From: Cristatella mucedo
Taxonomy: Eukaryota > Bryozoa > Phylactolaemata > Cristatellidae
NCBI GenBank assembly: GCA_009760855.2
Contig: WPIO01000057.1
Coordinates: 2,229,001 to 2,293,000, forward strand
Reading direction: 5' to 3'
DNA: 64,000 nucleotides
The notes beneath the pieces were generated by a model. That model saw only the letters and a program-made list of their open reading frames with translations. It did no database searches and was not told where the DNA came from. The stretch's first letter is position 1, and each line of letters begins with the position of its first letter. The translations under genes and the position numbers were made by a program. Positions 32,480 to 44,405 of this stretch are shown here, one piece after another.

Positions 32480-35205
32480 CTGATGGTGGCAGTAGTCTAT
32501 CACCCACAAGGTACCAAGTCCTCCATTATCTCATATTTATCTGATTTCATTTTAATTATGTGTGCAAGAAAACAATCTTTCCTCGCTGTAGGTGATTATT
32601 TCAACATTCATTTGACAACTTATCTGACGCCGTCAGCACTGAATTTCGTGCACGGATTAACTCATTTTCTCTTGTCAACCATGTGCATTGCCCTATCTTT
32701 ACCAATCGTGGGTCACACACTCGCTCCAATTTTCTCATGCAACTGCATCTTGTTATTACCAATTCTGACCAAATCCTGCCTATCTGACCACGTGCAAATC
32801 TCATTCAGTCTACGATGTTTTCCCTCCTCCTCCTCATCTAAAATCACCTATGAATTGCAAAACCTCAAGACCCTTGACCTCAACGCATTCTGTGCGAGAA
32901 TATTTGCTTCGCCTCTGCTGCTCGATCCCCCTTCCGACCTCTCATCGTTGGTAGATTGCCACAACACGAAACTAGATGACATAAATGCTGATATAAACCT
33001 CTGACTGAGCAAAATGAGCGCCCTCGCCGAGACTGCTTTTGGTTTATCACGGACATTAAACTAGCTGGTCTACTAAGCAAAGAATTGAAGAAAGCATATA
33101 CAAGATGAGGACTGACTGTCATCAAAAGGCATACGAGGAATACTGTAGATCGTTCCAATTGATCGTAGCAAAAGCAATATCTAGCTTCTAGAACTAAATT
33201 GTTGAATCATTGATCGTCAACATAAAAATGCTGATATTGACGATCCACCATCTCCACGACAACCCAAAGACTAGCTACCTATACGCTGATTTAGCTGATC
33301 GCTTCTCTCAATTCTTTGTCCAGAAGATAGACAAGATCTGGGAGTCCATCCCTGCAATGGCGTAATCCCCCTAGAGGGCTGTCCATCGATTGCTTGCAGT
33401 ACCTCTATGTCTACATTCAAGCAGGTTACTAGTGATCTCGTTCTGAAGTTCACGACCCCAATATAAGAACGCAGAGTCCCTTTGACCCTGTTCAGACTTT
33501 CCTGCTCCTACGTTGCACTGATCTGCTTCTGCCATGCATAAGTAACACCATTAATATGTCATTAGCCTCAGGTCGTGGCCCAGCAACTTTAAAAAAAGCT
33601 CTAGTCATACCACTTCTCAAATAAGCTGCACTAGACCAAGATAACCTGAGAATCCACCACCCAGTCTTCCTTCAACCATTCATTTCAAAGACACTGGAAC
33701 GAGTCGTGGCAGGCCACCTGAACTCACATAGTCTGGCTTTAGAGCTAATCACTCCAGAGTCAGCATTGCTTCGGGTATACAACAACCTACTTAGGAATGC
33801 AGACATGGGTAGAGTGTCTGCTTGTTTTGCTTGATCTTTCGGCAGCTTTTGATGCCATCGATCACAAAGTTCTTCTAGAGCGCCTCTCATCTCGCTTGGG
33901 CATCACTGGCACTGCTCTGCAGTGGTTCAGGTCCTATCTCAGTGGGAGACTCCAGAGTATTGATGTGAATGGACAAAGATCATCTGAAGTACCTCTGAAA
34001 TATGGAGTACCTCAGGGCTCAGTGCTAGGTCCGGTTCTTTTCACGGTTTATACTGTGCCTCTTGCTGATGTGATTGCCATGCACAATCTAGGCTTTCACT
34101 CCTATGCGGATGACACTCAGTTGTACCTTTGCTTTGATCCCTCCCAGCCTTCGAGCACCTCAAATTCTCTAAACTCACCAGCTGCATGCATAGATGACAT
34201 CCGCACATGGATGGCAGCAAATTTTCTAAAACTTAACGATGATAAAACTAACTTACTAGTTATGGGCAAACCCAGTGATCCAGAGATTGGAAAGGCTGAC
34301 TCTCAAAATTGGCTCTGCCAGCATATCTCCAGTTGAATCAGCTCGAAATCTAGGTTTCATATTGCAGAGTGACCTCTCGTTAGTCGACCATATCAGCTCC
34401 ACAGTCCAATCCGCCTATTTTCAGCTTCATGACATTGCTAAAATTCGGGCTTGTTTAGATAAAGATACCACGTCCAAGTTGGTCCATGCATTCGTGACAT
34501 CCCGTCTCGACTTCTGCAACTCACTGCTTACTGGCCAACCAGCATGTGCGATCAGGCGATTGCAGCTGGTGCAAAACTCGGCAGCTAGACTTGTCTGTCG
34601 TGAGCGTCGCAGTTGCCACATTACTCCATGTCTCGCCGACCTGCACTGGCTACCAGTCAAGCAACGGATTGACTTCAAGGTTTTGTCGCTCACTTTTAGG
34701 TCCCTTCATTATATGACTCCAGCCTATCTGTCAGATGTACTACCCCATCAGGCCAAGCATCGTGCCACCTGCTTTTCGGAATCCAACAGTCTAGAAATAC
34801 CTCATACAAACCTTAAATCCTTTGAAGACCGTGCATTTAGTTCATATGCTCCCAAAGCCTGGAACTCCCTCCCGACCTGTGTCAGAACATCCCCTGACCT
34901 GACCACATTTCAAAGGAACCTAAAAACACACATATCTAGGACAGCATTTAGTGGGTCCCTCTGATTCGTCCTTGATGTGCTTATGCGTGCTGACACTGGG
35001 CATGCTGCCACTAACCACATTTGCATGTTGACCCTGTGCATGTCACCCCTAACCACGTTATTCATTTCGTTTGTTCTTCAAGCGTGATTTTACTTACCAT
35101 TCAATTGCATTTTACTTTACAGCAAATGTAAAGCGCCTAGAGAGAGATTAAGTTCTCTGAGGGCGCTTTATCAAGTGAAATATTATTATATTATTATTAT
35201 ATTGA
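32480..35205 (+). mobile_element. LINE-B, endonuclease C-terminus to 3' end, defective
   Basis: 32483-33004 encodes the second half of the APE-type endonuclease, with VAVVYHPQGTKSS and LSDHVQISF (catalytic His kept); the GDF motif is altered to GDY. The linker to 33790 is broken. 33797-34336 encodes RT motifs A (LDLSAAFDAIDHK), B (GVPQGSVLGPVLF) and C (YADDTQLYL). A small deletion near 34275 shifts the frame, and 34275-34964 carries the thumb and C-terminal block to FRTAFSGSL-like RTAFSGSL. The 3' UTR, hairpin tail and ATT run end at about 35205. The 5' end is truncated in the endonuclease. Confidence 0.92.
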
Positions 35206-35387
35206 AACTTCAAACATTGCTAGTAAGTTCCAGTCTGACTTTAGAGCTTATCAGTCCACATAGTCAGCATTTCTTCGAGTGTACAACGACCTACTTAGGA
35301 ATGCAGACACCGGTAGAGTATTTCTGATTATTTTTCTCGATCTTTTGTCAGATTTTAAAGATATCGATCATCAAGGGCTTCTTGAAC
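35206..35387 (+). mobile_element. LINE-B fragment, left part of a copy split by an antisense LINE-B
   Basis: It encodes in broken frame the stretch from the ASKFQSGFRANHSTESALLR equivalent through motif A to HQGLLE. It ends with TCTTGAAC (35380-35387), the same 8 bases that stand at 37403-37410, where the copy resumes with LERLSFRM. Confidence 0.85.
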
Positions 35388-37402
35388 AATAACAATAATA
35401 ACAGTGCGCTTGATCAAGCATAATCTGAGAACGCAATCTTTTTCTAGGCACTTTAAGTTTGCAGCAAAGAAACATGATCGACTGGTGAGTGGTATCATGC
35501 TTGATAAACAACGTGAATAACATGGTTAGGGGTGACATGCACAGAGTCGGCATGCAAGTGTAGTTAGTGGCAGCAAATAATGAGGTCAGCAGGTACAAGC
35601 ACATAGAGTATGAATCGCAGGGACCCACTACATGCTGTCATTAGTAGGTGCCTTTTTAAGTTATCGTTGACGTGGTCAAATCAGGGAAAGGCACGATGAA
35701 AGTCGGGAAAGAGTACAAGGCTTTCTGAGCATACGAACCAAATGCACGTTCGAAAGAGGATTTAAGTTTTGTACAAGGTATAGGTAAACAGTAAGACTCC
35801 AGCTTTGCGATGCTTGGCCTGGTGGGGGAGTAGATCTGATACCTAGGCTGGAGCCGAAATATGGATTAACTAAAAAGTGAGCGACGAAACATGGATGTCA
35901 ATACGTTGCTTGACTTGTAGCCAGTGTAGGTCGGCGAGAACTGGTGTGATATGGCAACTGCGATGCTCACGGCAGATGGGCATATAAGCTGAGTTTTGCA
36001 CTAGCTGTAAGTGCCTGATTGCACACACCAGTTGGCCAGCAAGCAGTGAGTTACATAAGTCAAGACGGGGTCTCAAGAATGCTTGGACCCAAGTTAACAT
36101 GGTATCCTTATCTAAACGAACCCGAGTTTTAGCAATATTATGTTGCTGAAAGTAGGCAGGCTTGATTGTGGAGCTGACGTGGTCGTCCAACGAAAGCTCA
36201 CTTTTGAACATGACATCTAGATTTCGTGCTGATTCAACAGGACATATGCTGACAGACCAAATTGTGAGCATTAGCCGTTCCAATTTCTGAATGACATTTC
36301 GTTTTCCCATACTAGTAAGTTAGTTTGATCATCATTTAATTTAACAAAGTTTGCTGCCATCCATGTGGGGATGTCATCAATACATGCAGCAAGTGAGTTG
36401 AGAGAATTCGAATTATTCGAAGGCTGGGAAGGATCAGAGCAAAGGCCCAACTGAGTGTAATCCGCATAGAATTGAAAGCCTTGATTGTGCTTGACAATCA
36501 CACTGTCAAAAGGGAGTGTATAAACCGTGAAAGGAACCAGACCCAGCACGGACCTCTGAGGTACTGCATATTTCAAAAGTAAATCATGCGATCTTTGTCT
36601 GTTAGCATCAATACTCCGGAGTCTCCCACTGAGACAGGACCTGTACCATCGCAGAATAGTGCCAGTGATTTACAGGTGAGATGAGAGGCGCTCAAGAAGA
36701 ACTTGGTAATCGATAGTGTCAAAAGCTGCCGAAAGATTGAGCAAAACAAGCAGAGATGCTCTAACAATGTCTGCATTCTTAAGCAGGTCGTTGTGCACCC
36801 GAAGAAAAGGTGACTATGTGCAGTGATGAGCTCTAAAGCCAGACTAGAACGTGCTTGCAAAATTTGATGTTCCAATGTGTTTGTTTTGTTGGTCTCCCAC
36901 AACTCGATCCAGTGTCTTTGATATGAACAGTAAAAGCGAGACTGGGTGGCAGTTGCTCAAGTTCTCTTTGTCTAGTGCAGCTATCTTGAAAGGTGGCCTC
37001 ACTACAGGTTTTTTTTGAAAGGTGCTGGAGCGTGACCTGATGCAAATGACTTATTAATGATGTTAATTATGCATGGCAGAAGCAGATCAATGCAAAGTAG
37101 GAGCAGGACACGAGGAATAGGGTCCGAAGGAATTGCTGACTGTGTTGATAAGGATTTGAACACGAGATTACTACTGACCTGCTTGAATGTAGACATTGAG
37201 GTGCTGCAAGGAATCGAGGGACAACATTTAAAGGGGAATTCTGCCATTGCAGGGACGGACTCCCTGATCTTGTCTATCTTCTTGACAAAGAATCTAGAGA
37301 AGCGATCATCACAATAATCATGAGGTAAGGAACTAATCTGGGACTTTGTTAATTATAAAAGTCGAGACGGGCTGTCTCAAACGTGTGAACCATCTTCATT
37401 AA
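35388..37402 (-). mobile_element. LINE-B insertion, antisense, flanked by an 8-bp target-site duplication
   Basis: From the TAA tail at 35388 on the minus strand: 3' UTR, thumb (35870-36310, SARNLDVMFKSELSLDDHVS), palm (36271-36576) and RT entry (37002-37247, DPIPRVLLLLCID and ASGHAPAPFKK). In the palm the catalytic YADD has become YADY and VPQGS has become VPQRS, so this copy is dead. Recognisable LINE-B sequence stops near 37345. The flanking TCTTGAAC duplication marks the insertion boundaries. Confidence 0.9.
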
Positions 37403-38779
<1,377 letters not shown>

Positions 38780-40140
38780 TAGCTATATTTGAAGCCTGCG
38801 GTAAGGCGCTAGAAGTAAGCTAATAGTGCTATCTTGTAGCATAGTTCCAGGGGTCAGAGGCTAACTCCCTCCAAGCCCCTCCATTCTCAGGCCACGCCGC
38901 CGCTAGCCATGCCACTGAGCTAGGTTAAGACGAGTGGCCGTCAGGTCGAACGTCCTTATAATATCACATGCGCTAACAACAACAGGGGAAATATAAAAGT
39001 CTACATTGAGGGTTCTATACAAAGTAAACTATAGGGGTGCCAGACAACGCAGCAAGCCCGAACAGACGTGTTGGTTGGTCAGTCGGCTTCCGCAGTCCCG
39101 CCGTTGTACCGACTCCGTTCCAACAATACGAGCGTTCTCCGTAAAAGATCCGGCTAGTTGACTAACTGCTCGGCTAGTCAGAGTCAACGTCTTCCACAGT
39201 CGAGAGCTTCTTCCGCCGAAAGACGCCAACTCATGAGGAGGCCACGAACACGCTCCACGGGGAACGCGGAACATACAAGTCACAACGAGCGTGCTACCCA
39301 GCTCCCATCTGGTCTTGGGCACTCGTTGCCTTGCTTGCGTGGCCGCATCACCGGAGCACGCCTGCACCAATCCAGGTGCATAACTCGGCGAGACCGGGAG
39401 CCTCCAACACCACGACTTACTAGGCCAACTTATCTTAGCCAAGAGCCCCGGTGACCTTTCGTCACCGCACATGCAGCAATGCCCCTAGGTCAGAGCCCGG
39501 CCTAGCCGGTGACCCTAACGAAACTACAACCGTCCAGTCTCAGCCAACTGAACCTAGCCTGGATACAATCTTATCGCGGCGTGTCTATTCAGGAAAGCAT
39601 CCGGTACAATAATGGCTGCTAGGAAGCCATCGCACCAGCAAGCGGCAGGCTTCTTTTACTTGATAGCAGCGGTCGGCGTCATCGACATTGTTCTTGGACG
39701 CTCAGCCGTCAACAAGTGGAGCGTGGAGATAAGTGAGCTATGCTTTACTGTCCAGATACGAGGCATACAGGTGAGGGAAGAAGTCGGGGAGCGACTGCTT
39801 GCTGCTGTCATTGTACAGCTCCGTCTATCGGCTGACCACCACTGGCCGCTTGTCACTTGACCCCTAACGCAAATAGTGTCCGGACAAAATCCACCGTCAA
39901 GATAAAGACGCCTGAATGCTCGCTAGTCAGCATTCTGTGGCTGAAGAGCCGTGTGCTGGCTCACATCGGGCTCTCACCCCTAGGGCTATGGTAGATTATC
40001 CATGTCTATTTCGATCAGAAGAACGTAAGCACGACGTTTTTGATTGAGCAAGACCAGGAAGTCACTTTGGAAAGCATTTATAAAGAGCGCCGGCGAGGCA
40101 GGCTGTGACGTACTTAGCTATCTACCATCAGTACATTTAA
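38780..40140. other. GC-richer segment, unclassified
   Basis: The base composition shifts clearly toward G+C and contains many CpG. A TATA-like ATATAAAAG lies at about 38991. A plus frame with a fair start context (39612-39860, beginning MAARKPSHQQAAGFFYLIAA) reaches a possible donor CAG|GTGAGG near 39770. Long frames exist on both strands, as expected of GC-rich DNA. It could be a CpG-rich promoter and first exon, or the terminal repeat and leader of an LTR element. I recognise no protein. Confidence 0.4.
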
Positions 40141-40409
40141 ATCTGCTCTTAGAATTGAGGCTCAGTACAAGCTCGAGAAAATAGATGATGAGCTTATTGG
40201 CTCAAGTAGTTCACCCATGATCTTTTGCACAACTAACTACTTCTAAGATATCGGCGATCACTCCTGTAGGTAAAGCTGATGAAGGCCTATGACTCGCAAG
40301 TAAGTGACGGGTATCGCCTCTTATGCAGAATGGAGCGAAGCGACTTTAATTTTTACGCCCGTAACACTGAAAAGTAAGTACAGAAGAGGGAAGCCTGACA
40401 AACTGTTCA

Positions 40410-41290
40410 TAATAACAATAATAATAATAATAATAATAATGCACTTGATTATGCGCCCTCAAAGAACTCTTTTTCTAGGCGCTTTACATTTGCTGCAAAG
40501 CTAAACTCGATTGAATGATGAGTAATATCATGCTTGATAAACATTTGCTGCAAAGGTAAACTCAAAAGATTGAATGGTGAGTAATACCATACATTTGCTG
40601 CAAAGGTTAACTTGATTGAATGGTGAGTAATATCATGCTTGATAAACAACATGGTTAGGGGTGACATGCACAGCGTCAGCATACAAGTGTGGTTAGTGGC
40701 AGCATGCACAGTGTCAGCATGCATAAGCACATGAAGGAGGAATCACAGGGACCCACTAAATGCTGTCCTAAATAGGTGTTTTTTTAAGTTCTTTTTAAAT
40801 GTGGTCAGGTCAGGGGATGTTTTGACGAAGGTCGGGAGGGAGTTCCAGACTTTGCGAGCATACGAACTAAATGCCCGGTCTCCAAAGGATTTGAGTTTGT
40901 ACGAGGTATTGGTAAACTGTTGGATTCCAAAAAGCGGGTGGTACGATGCTTGGCCTGGTGGGGGAGTAGATCTGAGAGATAGGCTGGAACCAAAGAATGA
41001 AGTGACCTAAAAGTGAGCTACAAAACCTTGCAGTTGATCCGTTGCCTGACTACTAGCCATTGCAGGTCGGCGAGAAGTTGTGTGATGTGGCAACTGCGAT
41101 GCTCATGACAGACAAGCCTAACTGCAGAATTTTGCACCGGCTGTAATAGCCTGATTGCAAATGGCAGTAGGCCAGCAAGCAGTGAGTTACAGAAGTCAAG
41201 ACGGGATTTTTCAAATGCATGGACCAACTTAGACGTGGTATCCTTATCTAAACAAGCCCAAATTTTAGCCATGGTATGTAGCTGAAAGTT
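40410..41290 (-). mobile_element. LINE-B 3' portion, antisense, with triplicated 3' UTR unit
   Basis: A TAA run, reversed hairpin tail, 3' UTR and RT C-terminus. Minus-strand residues include SKLVHAFEKSRLDFCNSLLAG, CHEHRSCHITQLLADLQWL, and MVPAYLSDLLPHQAKHRTTR. It is truncated in the thumb. Frames are broken by indels. See the separate tandem-repeat entry. Confidence 0.9.
40486..40647. repeat. Three tandem copies of a 50-57 bp unit in the LINE-B 3' UTR
   Basis: Units start with ACATTTGCTGCAAAG at 40486, 40541 and 40591 and each runs to GAGTAATAYCAT. Other LINE-B copies have one unit here. Confidence 0.9.
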
Positions 41291-42039
41291 CAGTAAACGA
41301 CACAATAAGATTTCAAAAAGCAAACGAGGACCAACTTATGAGGGGCACTGCTAATTCCTAATAAATTTAGTCATATCTCTTGCCAAGCAAAATTGCAGCA
41401 TTGGCTCTATTGTCATCGCTCCACTTACTTGAAATTTCCTCCCGTGAAACCAACCTAGCTCACCACAAATAACTGCCATGTAGTATTCAAGCACCTGGAT
41501 ACTGCAGAGGTTGACGCTCAGACATTCACCACAACCCAGTGACTTTGGTGATCACCGGCACCAACAGGAATAAAGCGGAAATGTCTATTCAAAATTGGCT
41601 CAGTGAATACGGCTTCTGCAGCTACTAGAGGGGACGCTCGAAAAAAGAAAACTAATAATAACAATAATAATAATATTCTGTATTTGTGTAGCACCGTATG
41701 AAAACCAGATCTCAATCAAAGTTCTTTGTAGCTTGCTGGAAGATAATTAATAGGCTATGGCCGAAGGCATGCTCATGATCATGCTTACGCAAACAAGCTA
41801 AAGCAAAGTGTATTGCAATTAGGCAAGATGGCCAAAGTAGACGAGAAGACAATTAGGACCACCGATGAGCGTTCCTTCCGCCTACTAGCTTGGCATGAAG
41901 TCGTGCAGATGACAGCGTGCAAAGTTTGCCGGGCACTGCGAGCAAGCTCAGCTTTGACTTTGTAGTTCGTAGTTTGACCTTGTAACTGCTCAGCTTTGAC
42001 CTTGCTCATTCGAGGGCAGGAAAAGCTGAGCAGAATCGA
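41291..42039. other. Largely unassigned; antisense tail relic at 41640-41715
   Basis: A TAATAA run followed by ATTTGTGTAGCACCGTATGA and a degenerate tail looks like a decayed antisense SINE end. Otherwise nothing can be supported. Confidence 0.35.
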
Positions 42040-43560
42040 TGCAGCTTTAGCTGAACAATGAATGCTTGTAAACCGTCAGTAGTTAGTGACCGACACAAAA
42101 CAGGCAGCTCTCATGCCACGCTTAGCACTTTTACAAGTGCTTGCCACGAGGCCAAGGGATTCTATAGGCCATTGCTATGGTGAAATGCCCTCAGATCTGA
42201 ATCCGCTCAGGCTCTTTCATCAAGCCACCAGCGGTGTTGATTACCACTGCTCCCAGCTAGCCTGTAACGATACTTTCTCGTTATAAGCTCGCATCGTTTT
42301 CGCTTGCTTCTGCATTGCGACGAAGTGCTATTTCCTGTAGTCTATGGCTTCCCTTTGGCGCTGCCACATCTCACTGTACAACCAGCTGGGGGTATACAAA
42401 AATTGCTGATCAGCCCTGGTGCCGAAATCAAACCTCATCTTAAGAGCCACGTTCACGACCGACATGTACCAGCCGATTCGAAGGAAATCGGCATTAAGAA
42501 TATCGTGCTAGGATTAATGGCAAGCACATGCATGCATATCATTTACATGCACGTGCAAAGTTTAAGACTCATGCCGGAAATGTAAGCAGGTAAACCACGC
42601 CTCTGGTAAGACTAGCTGAGGCACGACTCCGATCTTAAAGGAGTGTGGTGGATCGTTCCAGCTTGGTATATGATTGCTCAACTCTCATCAGTCTGCCTTT
42701 AGTTATCAAGCTTCCCCATATACACACATATCTTTGATTGCTCCTCGCTCATTGAGTATTTTTTTCGTGTGAAGTGCCAACATTGTACGAAATGAGAGAA
42801 TATAGTTAGCTGTCCAAGCAGCCCTCTTGAACTGGGAGGGGTTTAAGTGGGCACTAAAAAACGGCGCTTTCGAATGTCATGTCCAGATGGCTACTTTCCT
42901 TGGTCCTCATTTGTATCAGCTGTATGGAATTCCGATTGCTTGTTCGATATCCCTGTCTCGCTTGAAGCTGTTCCTGATTACTTGGACGCTGTAATATAAT
43001 CAAAGATGGCGTGTGGGAAGTTAATGGACACAAGCCTCAGCTAGCAAAGATTGTGTGCGATGCCTAAATTTACAAAAATGCTATTCTGGTTAAGTTAAGC
43101 GGCAGCTGCTTCAAGAAAATTTCTTTTTTGGCTGAATGTCCATCAAACGATCACGATCAACATCAGGATATACTGTACTTGAATTAACAATCCGTTCATT
43201 TTCCCATTGCCTGTTGCCTTTAATGACCACCGTGGCTTCATGTTTACAAAAAGCTTTAGCACTCACTGCCAGTACGGACGAAATTACTCAACCGACAGCA
43301 GCTTTAGCACTCACTGCCAGTACGGACGAAATTGCTCAACCAACAGCATCTATGATACCGTTTCCTTAGCTGTTACTTACACTGAGTATTTTTCCGTCTT
43401 TCAGGATCGCAAGGTATATTCTACGATCTACGACTGTAGGCTAAATCTTGGTTTACTTAATGCTGCTTACACTTCTAGCCTATATTTAAGTGCGTGGCCC
43501 TCTAGCCAAGCCTATCTTTAAATAGGTATCGGCGAACGAGTACCAGAATTGTTCATCGAG
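42040..43560 (+). other. Unclassified segment with coding-like frames
   Basis: Plus frames at 42086-42286, 42304-42585 and 43207-43521 are longer than the AT-rich surroundings would predict. The last encodes two 16-residue repeats (SFSTHCQYGRNYSTDS type), then YTEYFSVFQDRKVYSTIYDC. None is recognised and no splice model emerges. It may be a decayed gene or an unknown repeat. Confidence 0.25.
43252..43347. repeat. 48-bp tandem duplication
   Basis: Units 43252-43299 and 43300-43347 differ at two positions. The unit length is a multiple of three, so frames are kept. Confidence 0.92.
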
Positions 43561-43622
43561 TTACCTTTGAAGGACGGCTGGGGTCAAAGATACGTGTAAC
43601 CATGCCAAGGATTATATCTTGG

Positions 43623-43656
43623 TGAGCCGTGATGGCACAGTAGGTAATGCGGTTGC
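43623..43656 (+). mobile_element. 5' half of a tRNA-like SINE head, split by LINE-B
   Basis: GAGCCGTGATGGCACAGTAG and GTAATGCGGTTGC match the reverse strand of the head at 60845-60955 (GAGCCGTGATGGCACACGAG...GGCTGTTGC). The second half of the same head stands at 44368-44405, after the LINE-B copy. Confidence 0.7.
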
Positions 43657-44367
43657 ATTCGTGACATCTCGTCTCGACTTCTGCAACTCACTGCTTACTG
43701 GCCTACCAGCATGTGCGATCAGGCGATTGCAGCTGGTGCAAAACTCTGCAGCTAGGCTTGTCTGTCGTGAGCGTCGCAGTTGCCACATTACTCCACTTCT
43801 CGCCGACCTGCACTGGTTACCAGTCAAGCAACGGATTGACTTCAAGGTTTTGTCGCTCACTTTTAGGTCTCTTCATTCTATGGCTCCAGCCTATCTTTCA
43901 GAGATACTATCCCATCAGGCAAAGCATCGTACCACTCGCTTTTCGGAATCCAACAGTCTAGAAATACCTCGTACAAACCTTAAATCCTTTGGAGACCGTG
44001 CATTTAGCTCGTATGCTCCCACAGCCTGGAACTCCCTCCCGACCTGCATCAGAACATCCCCTGACCTGACCACATTTAAAAGAAATTTAAAAACATACCT
44101 ATTTAGGACAGCATTTAGTGGGTCCTTGTGATTCGTCCTCGATGTGCTTATGCGTGCTGACACTGTTCATGCTGCCACTAACCACATTTGCATGCTGACC
44201 CAGTGCATGTAACCCCTAACCATGTTATTCATTTTGTTTGTTTTTCAAGCATGATTTTACTTACTATTCTATTGCGTATCACTTTGCAGCAAATGTAAAG
44301 CGCCTAGAAAGAGATTAAGTTCTCTGAGGGCGCTTTATCAAGTGCAATATTATTATTATTATTATTT
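43654..44367 (+). mobile_element. LINE-B 3' portion, young-looking, inserted in a tRNA-like head
   Basis: The open frame runs to 44131: AFVTSRLDFCNSLLTGLPA, CRERRSCHITPLLADLHWLP, SLHSMAPAYLSEILSHQAKH and FRTAFSGSL. The 3' UTR and hairpin tail are followed by ATT repeats ending at 44367. The nucleotide sequence is nearly identical to the copy at 61508-63104, including the shared variants CAGTGCATGTAACCCC and TTACTATTCTATTGCG. It is heavily 5'-truncated. Confidence 0.93.
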
Positions 44368-44405
44368 CACGACCTTGGTCCCGAGGTCGTGGGTTTGATT
44401 ACAAA
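44368..44405 (+). mobile_element. 3' half of the split tRNA-like head
   Basis: TCACGACCTTGGTCCCGAGG then TCGTGGGTTTGATTAC continues the head interrupted at 43656. It includes the B-box-like GGGTTTGATTA. Confidence 0.65.

Noticed and set aside
39029-39472. 147-codon minus-strand frame
   Set aside because: Composition reflects GC-rich DNA, and the overlapping plus frame is equally open. No domain or splice evidence.
40486-40647. CRISPR-like array
   Set aside because: Three adjacent diverged units without spacers, inside a LINE-B 3' UTR of an animal genome.
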